Source: Ignavibacteriota bacterium (lineage in GTDB: Bacteria; Bacteroidota; Ignavibacteria; Ignavibacteriales; Melioribacteraceae). Taken from it: a stretch of DNA of 64,000 nt. Shown piece after piece: positions 56,872 through 64,000 of the stretch. The stretch lies in contig JADJOX010000008.1 of assembly GCA_016713565.1 (NCBI GenBank), forward strand, positions 310,001 to 374,000. The letters are read 5' to 3'. How positions within the stretch are numbered: the stretch's first letter is position 1; each line of letters starts with the position of its first letter. The notes beneath the pieces are model-generated. The model was given only the letters and a program-made list of their open reading frames with translations. It did not search any database and was not told where the DNA came from. The translations under genes were made by a program, and so were the position numbers.

Positions 56872-59800
56872 ATGACTTATACAAAAATTAAATTTCTCTT
56901 TTTATTCTTGGCAATTGTACTAAGTACAGTTCAAATAGAAGCAGAAGGAGATGTAAATCATGGAGGGGGTAAGCTAAATAAAATTAGCGGTACACCTTCT
57001 AGAACCAGATTGAATATAAATAATATATCAACATGGATTTACAATAACGGAAATTCAGATATAGACCCTAATGGTAACTCTGGTTTGATATTTCCAAAAG
57101 GAAGTAATAAAGGTGCAGTATTTGAATCAGGATTTGTTTGGGGTGCTGATGTTAACGGTGAAAAAAGAGTAGGCGGTTCAACATATTCGCAAGGATTAAT
57201 TCCAGGCGCTATTCTTCCCAATGGACAAAGAGAAGATGAAAACGCATCTCATGTTCGTATTTATAGAGTTAGACCTGATTGGAATGATCCAAATGTAGAC
57301 TTTAGTTCAGAAGTAAATGACGGTGAAGGAACTGAAGCTGAGGTTAAGGCCCAATATGAAAAAGATTGGAATGAATGGCCGGTTGCTTACGGTGCGCCAT
57401 ACGAAGATGTTGATGGAAATGGACAATTTAATGCCGATGTTGACAAACCTGGTTTCCCAGGCGCAAATCAAACCATTTGGTATGTTGCAAATGACTTAGA
57501 TTCAGCAACATGTCAAAGTTTATATGGCTCAGATCCTATGGGTATTGAAATGCAAGCAACATTTTGGTCATACAAAAGTTCAAGCGCATTAGGAAATACT
57601 TTTTTTAGAAAGTATGTTATAATTAACAAAAGTGCAGATACATTTGAAGATATGTATGTTTCTATGTGGTCTGACGTTGATCTTGGTGATGCTGGCGACG
57701 ATTATTCAGGTTGCGATGTTGAAAAATCATTGATGTTTACCTACAATGGTGATGCTGATGATGGTGTTTATGGAAAAACACCTCCCGCTACTGGGTTCGA
57801 CTTTTTCCAAGGACCTATAGTTCCTGGTGAACCTACCGATGAAGCAATTTTTAACAATAAAGTTAAAACAGGTTATAAAAATTTACCTATGTCAGCTCAT
57901 TACTTCTTTATAAATAGTGACCCTATTTATGCTGATCCAGATTTAGGTGATTATGTTAATGGTACATTGCAATTTCATAACTTGTTTAGAGGATTAATTT
58001 CTGGTACCGGACAACCTTTCGTGGATCCAACAACTGGTGAAGATACAAAATTCACCTTGTCAGGGGATCCTGTTACAGGTCAAGGTTGGGTTGATGGACT
58101 TTTACATTCACCTGGCGACAGAAGACAGGGAATGGTTTCAGGTCCTTTTACAATGGCTCCTGGTGATACTCAAGAAATAGTTGTTGCTGAATTAGTAGCT
58201 GGCGCATTCGGATCTGTAGATAGGTTAGGTGCAGTTCAATTATTAAAATTCTATGATCTTGAAGCTCAATCAGCTTATGACAATTTCTTTAAAGTTCCAG
58301 AATCACCCAAAGCTCCTGTTGTAACAGTTAGCGAAATGGATGAAGAAGTAGTACTTATTTGGGATCAAGACGCAGCAACAAGACAGGCAATTGAAAATTA
58401 TGACGCTTTAGGATATAAATTCCAAGGTTACGTTGTTTATCAATACCCATCTGCGAATGCTCAATTTGAAGATGCAAAAATTGTTGCAACTTATGATTTA
58501 GTTGATGGTATAGGAAAAGTTATCGGTCCACAGTTTGATGTAAGTGGCGGTGTTGTGTTGGATAAAGTATTAAAATTTGGTAGTGATTCGGGAATAAAGA
58601 GATATATTACATTAAAGGAAGATCTATTTAAAGGAAACACACCTCTTAATAATGGTACGCCATATTATTATGCAGTAACTGCTTATTGCGTTAATGAAGA
58701 TCTTGGTGTTGTTCCTAATTATTTGGAAAGCCCTGTAATAGTAAAAGAAATTATTCCTCAAACATTAAAACCAGGAGAATCAGCGGAATCAGAAGTTGAG
58801 GATGCAATTCAAGTTGCACATTCAACCGGTGTTAGTGACGGTGTGGTAAATGTAAAAGTTGTTGATCCAAAAGCTGTAACTGGTGATAACTATAGAGTTG
58901 ATTTCGCTGAAGACGAAGCTGGTACTATTAGTTGGAATTTGGTAAATGTTACTAGTGGAGCAACAGTATTAGCAAATCAAACAAATTTAAGCGGTGTTCA
59001 AAATACCTATTTAATTGCTGAAGGTTTGCAAGTAGCTCCTCAAAGTGCAAGCGCAGAAATAAAAGGCGCCGGAAACGCATTGGTTGAAGTTGCTTATGGT
59101 GGAGTATCTCCAGTTAAAACTGACGCCGGTGGTGCACCATATGGCGGAAATAAAGTTTGGCATAGTCTTAATTCTACTAATGATTATTATATTAGTGCAG
59201 GCGGTGGAACCGGCGGATTAGATAGATTATATCGTTGGGTTACTTATGCCTCACCAAGAGATTTTGAATTAAGATTTACAGAAGCCGGTGGTTTTGGTAT
59301 TTATGCTTTTACAGATGATAAAATTTGTACAGTTCCATTTGAACTTTGGGATATTGGCGTTGCTACAGTTAATGATCCTTCTGATGATATAAGAATGATT
59401 CCATTTATTGTTGAAAACGATTCAACAAAACCATTCTGGGGTTATGCAACCGGAACAGATCCATATTTTGGATACGCAGAATCTGATTGGATTTATTGGA
59501 TGGATCCTAAAGATGCAACTCCTGGTTCTGTTGGTTATGATCAATTTGCAAATTCATGTACGCAATCCGGTGGTGCAGGGGCAATTTATGATTATCAATT
59601 TGATACTGATCCTGCAGCTGGCGATTACAATGCTAATTTCTACGGTGGATTTGTATATCCATGGGGAAGAATGACTGTTTGTGATTACGCACAAGACGGT
59701 ACACCTCCTCCGGCAGGTACAACAGTTAGAATTATTACATCAAAACCAGTAACTGCTAATGATAAATTTACTTTTACTGCTCCAGATTTTAGTACTGATG

Positions 59801-60138
59801 CTGCACAAGCTAAAGAAGATGTTAAGAAAATTAACGTTTTCCCAAATCCATATTATGGAGTTAATCCAAATGAAATTAACAAATATCAAAGATATGTAAC
59901 CTTTAATCATTTACCTGCAAAAGCTACAATTAGGTTGTTTAACATGGGCGGACAGTTGGTAAGCACAATTGAAAAAGATGATGCAACACAATTTGCAAGA
60001 TGGAATCTTCAAAATGATAACGGATTACCAGTTGCAAGCGGCGTTTATATTGCATACATTGATATGCCAGGCTTGGGCAAAACCAAAATAGTAAAAGTAG
60101 CAATAATCCAGGAAACACAAATTCTTGACAGATTTTAG
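56872..60138 (+). CDS. Large secreted protein with T9SS-type C-terminal sorting domain
   Basis: The 1088-residue protein starts with a signal peptide (IKFLFLFLAIVLSTVQIEA). I recognise no catalytic domain. Visible features are calcium-loop-like D-V-D-G-N-G-Q near residue 180, a fibronectin-III-like stretch near 480-620 (PKAPVVTVSEMDEEVVLIWD, then TPYYYAVTAY), and many Asp/Gly loops. The last 90 residues begin INVFPNPYYGVNP and end with a basic beta strand (VASGVYIAYIDM, then KTKIVKVAII), the form of a type A T9SS sorting domain. It starts 41 bases after the TonB receptor and is followed by a PorV-like gene, which suits export through T9SS to the surface. Confidence 0.82.
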   Translation: MTYTKIKFLFLFLAIVLSTVQIEAEGDVNHGGGKLNKISGTPSRTRLNINNISTWIYNNGNSDIDPNGNSGLIFPKGSNKGAVFESGFVWGADVNGEKRVGGSTYSQGLIPGAILPNGQREDENASHVRIYRVRPDWNDPNVDFSSEVNDGEGTEAEVKAQYEKDWNEWPVAYGAPYEDVDGNGQFNADVDKPGFPGANQTIWYVANDLDSATCQSLYGSDPMGIEMQATFWSYKSSSALGNTFFRKYVIINKSADTFEDMYVSMWSDVDLGDAGDDYSGCDVEKSLMFTYNGDADDGVYGKTPPATGFDFFQGPIVPGEPTDEAIFNNKVKTGYKNLPMSAHYFFINSDPIYADPDLGDYVNGTLQFHNLFRGLISGTGQPFVDPTTGEDTKFTLSGDPVTGQGWVDGLLHSPGDRRQGMVSGPFTMAPGDTQEIVVAELVAGAFGSVDRLGAVQLLKFYDLEAQSAYDNFFKVPESPKAPVVTVSEMDEEVVLIWDQDAATRQAIENYDALGYKFQGYVVYQYPSANAQFEDAKIVATYDLVDGIGKVIGPQFDVSGGVVLDKVLKFGSDSGIKRYITLKEDLFKGNTPLNNGTPYYYAVTAYCVNEDLGVVPNYLESPVIVKEIIPQTLKPGESAESEVEDAIQVAHSTGVSDGVVNVKVVDPKAVTGDNYRVDFAEDEAGTISWNLVNVTSGATVLANQTNLSGVQNTYLIAEGLQVAPQSASAEIKGAGNALVEVAYGGVSPVKTDAGGAPYGGNKVWHSLNSTNDYYISAGGGTGGLDRLYRWVTYASPRDFELRFTEAGGFGIYAFTDDKICTVPFELWDIGVATVNDPSDDIRMIPFIVENDSTKPFWGYATGTDPYFGYAESDWIYWMDPKDATPGSVGYDQFANSCTQSGGAGAIYDYQFDTDPAAGDYNANFYGGFVYPWGRMTVCDYAQDGTPPPAGTTVRIITSKPVTANDKFTFTAPDFSTDAAQAKEDVKKINVFPNPYYGVNPNEINKYQRYVTFNHLPAKATIRLFNMGGQLVSTIEKDDATQFARWNLQNDNGLPVASGVYIAYIDMPGLGKTKIVKVAIIQETQILDRF

Positions 60139-60161
60139 TGTTTAATTTAAAGGAGAAAAAA

Positions 60162-61187
60162 ATGAAGAAAATAAATTTAATTTTAATGATTCTAATGCTC
60201 GTTGCTACTGGCATGCTGTTTGGTCAATCTGATAGAATTGGGACTGCGGGTGCTACTGAACTGCTTATCCCGGTTGGCGGACGCGGCGTTGCAATGGGTA
60301 GTGCTAATTTAACAAATTCAATTGGCGTTGATGCTATTTTCTGGAATCCTGCTAATATTGCTCGTTCAACAAATTCTGTTGATGTTATGGTTTCACATAT
60401 GACATATATCGCAGATATTGGCGTTGAATTTGGTGCAGTTGGCGTAAATTTTCAGGATTTTGGAAGTATAGCTTTCAGTATTAAATCACTCAGTATAGGT
60501 GATATTCTTAAAACAACTGTTGACAATCCAGATGGAACCGGACAGACTTTTGCTCCGCAATATACAACTTTAGGATTATCATATTCTAAAATGTTAAGCG
60601 ACAGAGTATCAGTCGGTTTAAACATAAACTATGTTAATGAAACCATTGATCTTGTAAGTGCTTCAGGTTTGGGTTTTGACTTTGGCGTTACTTATTCTGA
60701 TCTTGGTGGAATTAATGGTTTTGATATGGCCGTTATTCTTAAAAATATCGGAAGTGATATGAAATATGACGGTTCAGGTTTGTGGATAAATGCTACAAAT
60801 GATGATCAATCAAGAGGAGAACAATTCTACAAAATAGATGCGGCTTCTTTCTCATTGCCAACAACTTTAGATATCGGCTTAGGTTATGATGTTGCAATTG
60901 ATGCAGAAAACCATCTTAACTTTGTTGGTACTTTTGTTAATCATAATTTCTATACCGATCAATACAAAGTTGGTGCAGAATATAGCTATGACAATTTGCT
61001 TTTCTTTAGAGGCGGTTATAGTTATACAACCGAATTCGAATCAACTGAAACTCTTTATAAATTCAGTGCCGGATTTGGTATCAATTATAATTTAAGCGGT
61101 GTTGGTGTTAAAATTGATTACGCTTATTTACCAACAGAGTTCTTTGACGACACACACCTAATTTCTTTATCATTAGGTATTGAATAA
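60162..61187 (+). CDS. PorV/PorQ-family outer-membrane protein
   Basis: PorV-family proteins are outer-membrane barrels that shuttle or hold T9SS cargo through its C-terminal domain. ATG at 60162 follows AAGGAG closely; an in-frame GTG at 60138 overlaps the previous stop and is rejected. The 341-residue product has a signal peptide (KKINLILMILMLVATGMLFGQ). The family N-terminus follows (GTAGATELLIPVGGRGVAMG, then VDAIFWNPANIA), with repeated amphipathic strands to the end. It lies 23 bases after the sorting-domain protein, so cargo and carrier are probably made together. Confidence 0.9.
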   Translation: MKKINLILMILMLVATGMLFGQSDRIGTAGATELLIPVGGRGVAMGSANLTNSIGVDAIFWNPANIARSTNSVDVMVSHMTYIADIGVEFGAVGVNFQDFGSIAFSIKSLSIGDILKTTVDNPDGTGQTFAPQYTTLGLSYSKMLSDRVSVGLNINYVNETIDLVSASGLGFDFGVTYSDLGGINGFDMAVILKNIGSDMKYDGSGLWINATNDDQSRGEQFYKIDAASFSLPTTLDIGLGYDVAIDAENHLNFVGTFVNHNFYTDQYKVGAEYSYDNLLFFRGGYSYTTEFESTETLYKFSAGFGINYNLSGVGVKIDYAYLPTEFFDDTHLISLSLGIE

Positions 61188-61220
61188 TTGCACTTTTAGT
61201 TTAGTCAATTATAATTAATT

Positions 61221-61255
61221 TTCCTGGGTCTATTTACTTAGACTCAGGAATTTTT
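61221..61255 (+). terminator. Rho-independent terminator after the PorV-like gene
   Basis: TTCCTGGGTCTA (61221-61232) and TAGACTCAGGAA (61239-61250) form a twelve-pair stem with one G-T pair, a TTTACT loop and a following T tract. It closes the TonB-receptor/secreted-protein/PorV operon. Confidence 0.88.
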
Positions 61256-61294
61256 ATTTTAAATTGACTTTTTTATTTCTTTGGATGAGGGGTT

Positions 61295-62668
61295 ATGAAA
61301 ATCAAAATTTACTTATTTCTTACAATTATCTTTTTATATTCTGCGCTTTTATTCGGACAAAAAAATATTGGATTTGAGTTTGATTACGCGAAATTTAAAT
61401 ATGATGAAAATAATTCTTATTTTGAAATTTACTATTCTATAGCGCAAAAGACTTTTTCAGTTTCAAAAACCGATTCGGGAAATTTTATTTCTGCGGGGAT
61501 TAAAATTTTATTGGTAAATGATCAAAATGAAAAAGTAATAAACGAAAATTATAATATGAAAACCAAAGCCGATACTGCTTCGTTAAAATTTCAATCGGAA
61601 GATTTAGTGGGAATGTTAAGTTATAAAGTTCCTTTCGGTAAATATGATTTTAAAATTGAAGTTATCGACAACTACAATAAAAATAATTCTAAATCAATAA
61701 GTGAAAAAATTGATTTTACGTCTGTAAATAAAATTCAAATCAGCGATATTCAGTTATGTTCAAATATTATTAGAGAAGATGCAAACCCAAATTCTATTTA
61801 TTTTAAAAATAGCCTTGAAACAATACCAAATCCTCAAGGAATTTATGGTGTAAATTCTCCGGTAATGTTTTACTATCTTGAAGTTTACAACAATCTAAAT
61901 CCATTGCCATCAAACCTTAAGTTAAAAAGAGTTATTTATAAAAATGAAACGATTAAATTCAGTGATGAAGAAAATTTAAATTTTAGCAATAATGCTCTAG
62001 TAAAAGCCGGATTTATTAAAATATCAAAATTTTCCTCCGGAACTTATACTCTTTCTATAAACATTGTTGATTCACAAAATAAATTATTGGCAAATAGTTC
62101 TAAGAAATTTTATGTTTTTAATCCAAATGTAAAAGAAGAAGAAAATAATGCAATTGCTAATTTAGGCGGAAATGAGTTTGATTTAATGGATGAAGAAGAA
62201 TGTGATTATACTTTTGATGTATCAAGATTTATTGCGGCAAAACCAGAAATCGATTTATACGAAAATCTTACTCAGTTAGAGGCAAAACGAAAATTTCTTT
62301 CAGATTTCTGGAGAAAGAGAGACAGTGATCAAAATACAGTTTCCAATGAATATAAAATAAAGTACTTTGAAAGATTGGACTTTGCCAATTCAAATTTTGG
62401 TAATAAATTTAAAGATGGTTATAAGACGGATAGAGGAAGAGTAATTTTATTATACGGACAGCCCGACAGAATAGATAAATTTGAAAATGAATCGACAATT
62501 AAGCCTTACGAGATTTGGTATTATGACACTATTGAAGGCGGTGTTCAATTTATTTTTGGCGACACTATGGGAATTTCTGATCTAGAACTGCTTCACTCAA
62601 CTAAAATTGGAGAAATTCGAAATGAATCATGGGGAGACAGAATTTCAATTTATGATACAAATCAATAA
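61295..62668 (+). CDS. GWxTD-domain protein, first of a tandem pair
   Basis: The 457-residue protein begins with a signal peptide (KIKIYLFLTIIFLYSALLFGQ). The C-terminal third carries the GWxTD domain: FLSDFWRKRD near residue 345, the signature as GYKTDRGRVILLYGQPD near 387-403, and PYEIWYYD near 417. The signature tryptophan is tyrosine here. The N-terminal part is beta-rich (FDYAKFKYDENNSYFEIYYS). Function is unknown; relatives occur in several FCB-group phyla and are exported. GAGGGG precedes the ATG. The next gene is a clear paralogue. Confidence 0.87.
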   Translation: MKIKIYLFLTIIFLYSALLFGQKNIGFEFDYAKFKYDENNSYFEIYYSIAQKTFSVSKTDSGNFISAGIKILLVNDQNEKVINENYNMKTKADTASLKFQSEDLVGMLSYKVPFGKYDFKIEVIDNYNKNNSKSISEKIDFTSVNKIQISDIQLCSNIIREDANPNSIYFKNSLETIPNPQGIYGVNSPVMFYYLEVYNNLNPLPSNLKLKRVIYKNETIKFSDEENLNFSNNALVKAGFIKISKFSSGTYTLSINIVDSQNKLLANSSKKFYVFNPNVKEEENNAIANLGGNEFDLMDEEECDYTFDVSRFIAAKPEIDLYENLTQLEAKRKFLSDFWRKRDSDQNTVSNEYKIKYFERLDFANSNFGNKFKDGYKTDRGRVILLYGQPDRIDKFENESTIKPYEIWYYDTIEGGVQFIFGDTMGISDLELLHSTKIGEIRNESWGDRISIYDTNQ

Positions 62669-62699
62669 AAATTATTAAATATTACTAACATTATTAACT

Positions 62700-64000
62700 A
62701 TGAAAAAAACTATTCTTGTTTTTTTTCTTTTTCTTAATTCTTTTTTTTGTCAAAGCAATGTAAAATTTGATTTTGACTTTGCTCAATTCCAATATGATTC
62801 AACTAACAATTATTTGGAAATTTATTACGCTTTTTATCCAGCTGACTTTAAAACAATTAAAGAAGACGGACAAACAGTAATAAAAGCAAAAATGACGATT
62901 CAAATTCAAAACAGTACAACTGACGAATTGGTTGTAAATAAAGATTGGAAATTAACACAGCCAATGAAAGATACGGCCGATTATAAAAATGGGAAGTCGC
63001 TACTTGGTGTTGTTGGATTCAATCTGAAAACCGGTTCTTATTCAATTGATATAAGCATTGAAGATATACTTAATCAGAATGCAAGAAAAGAATTTACAGA
63101 AAACATAATTATAATACCTTTTTCCAGAAGAAATTTTGCGATTAGCGATATTGAGTTAGCCACAAGAATTATAAATGAAAACGCTAATAAGAATTCTATA
63201 TTCTATAAAAACACACTTGAGGTTTTTCCAAATCCTTCAATAGTTTATTCTGATAAATCACCAGTACTTTTTTATTATTCAGAAATTTACAATCTACAAA
63301 ATATTTCTGCTGCAAAAGTAATTCTTGAAAGAAAGTTATACGACAGCAAAAATAATTTAGTTTATGAAAATTCAAAAGAGGTTCAGGCAAATAAAACTTC
63401 TATAGTTGAAGTTGGGATTGTAAGTCTAAAAAAATTTCCAACTGATACTTACACTTTTGTCATAAAATTAATTGATAGCAAATCTAAACAGTCCACAACA
63501 TCCAGCAAGAAATTTTATTTTGTTAATCCCGGTATTGCAGTTGCAAAAAATTCGAACAAAAATCCTAATTACATCAACTCAGAATTTGGTGTGATGGAAT
63601 TGGAAGAATGTGATGATCTTTTTGAAAAATCAAAATTTATAGCTGAAAAATTTGAAATTGACGAATATAAAAAATTAGATTCAATAGATAAAAAGAGAGA
63701 ATTTCTCTTTAATTTTTGGAAAAAAAGAGATGAATCGCCGGAAACACAATCAAATGAGTTTAAGAAAATATATCTATCAAGAGTAGAAATTTCCAATTCT
63801 AAATATAAATTTCTTTCAACATCCGGATTTAAAACTGATAGAGGAAGAGTTTATATTTTATACGGTGAGCCCGATGAAATTGATAGATTTCCCAATGAAA
63901 CGGATACCAAGCCATACGAAATTTGGGCTTACAATGATATTGAAGGCGGAGTAATTTTTATTTTTGGAGATTTTAGCGGTTATGGAAATTACGAACTAAT
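62700..64000 (+). CDS. GWxTD-domain protein, second copy, 3' truncated by window end
   Basis: The frame opens at ATG 62700 and stays open to the last base, giving at least 433 residues. It has a signal peptide (KKTILVFFLFLNSFFCQ), an N-terminal region matching the first copy (FDFAQFQYDSTNNYLEIYYA), and the same C-terminal landmarks: FNFWKKRDES, GFKTDRGRVYILYGEPDEID and PYEIWAYND. The signature tryptophan is phenylalanine here. It starts 31 bases after the first copy, so the pair arose by tandem duplication and is probably co-transcribed. Confidence 0.88.
   Translation, partial: MKKTILVFFLFLNSFFCQSNVKFDFDFAQFQYDSTNNYLEIYYAFYPADFKTIKEDGQTVIKAKMTIQIQNSTTDELVVNKDWKLTQPMKDTADYKNGKSLLGVVGFNLKTGSYSIDISIEDILNQNARKEFTENIIIIPFSRRNFAISDIELATRIINENANKNSIFYKNTLEVFPNPSIVYSDKSPVLFYYSEIYNLQNISAAKVILERKLYDSKNNLVYENSKEVQANKTSIVEVGIVSLKKFPTDTYTFVIKLIDSKSKQSTTSSKKFYFVNPGIAVAKNSNKNPNYINSEFGVMELEECDDLFEKSKFIAEKFEIDEYKKLDSIDKKREFLFNFWKKRDESPETQSNEFKKIYLSRVEISNSKYKFLSTSGFKTDRGRVYILYGEPDEIDRFPNETDTKPYEIWAYNDIEGGVIFIFGDFSGYGNYEL

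Noticed and set aside
60138..60161. GTG start for the PorV-like gene at 60138
   Set aside because: AAGGAG lies between this GTG and ATG 60162, and the signal peptide begins at 60162.
1..64000. CRISPR arrays, tRNA or rRNA genes, insertion sequences and phage genes
   Set aside because: I looked for regular spaced repeats, cloverleaf-like segments, transposase motifs and terminal inverted repeats and saw none. A tRNAscan or Infernal run would be needed to exclude small RNAs.

Overview
The window is a low-GC bacterial chromosome segment, most likely from the Ignavibacteriota/Chlorobi side of the FCB group. No marker search was possible. The assignment rests on a PorV/PorQ-family protein, a secreted giant with a type IX (T9SS)-like C-terminal sorting domain, a TonB receptor with a carboxypeptidase-regulatory-like N-terminus, two tandem GWxTD-type proteins, an mDAP-type MurE and a PASTA-tailed FtsI.

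Layout. (1) 1-4023: end of an RND efflux adaptor gene and a complete RND pump gene, closed by a terminator. (2) 4418-20240: a compact division and cell-wall (dcw) cluster, mraZ-rsmH-ftsL-ftsI-murE-murF-mraY-murD-ftsW-murG-murC-ftsQ-ftsA-ftsZ, with no murB or ddl. It makes lipid II from UDP-MurNAc precursors and supplies the core divisome. (3) 20437-45960: a surface-polysaccharide locus with rmlB, an SLBB export protein, a Wzz-like protein, a Wzy-like polymerase, two Wzx-like flippases, amino-sugar genes, glycosyltransferases, an initiating phosphoglycosyltransferase and an unusual GT2/phosphoglycosyltransferase fusion. Its centre (about 24.9-35 kb) is visibly more AT-rich and contains a six-gene minus-strand block. 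accA and a YbgC-like thioesterase are embedded near the end. (4) 46207-52528: dut, dnaE, a FabI/FabL-like SDR, an acyl-CoA dehydrogenase and thioredoxin. (5) 52607-64000: envelope and secretion genes, namely a stand-alone seven-repeat propeller, a TonB receptor, a 1088-residue secreted protein, a PorV-like protein and two GWxTD proteins, the second cut by the window edge.

A striking property is about fifteen apparent single-base frameshifts, nearly all one-base losses in short A or T runs, all between 16.5 and 49 kb. They hit essential genes (murC, ftsQ, dnaE) and hit rmlB four times. Restoring the bases gives a length divisible by three and a full-length family member each time. Long-read assembly error is the simplest explanation, so these genes are annotated as single CDSs spanning the frameshifts. 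Two genes (ftsL and the propeller) appear to start at rare ATT and ATC codons placed correctly behind good Shine-Dalgarno sequences. No tRNA, rRNA, CRISPR array or insertion sequence was recognised.
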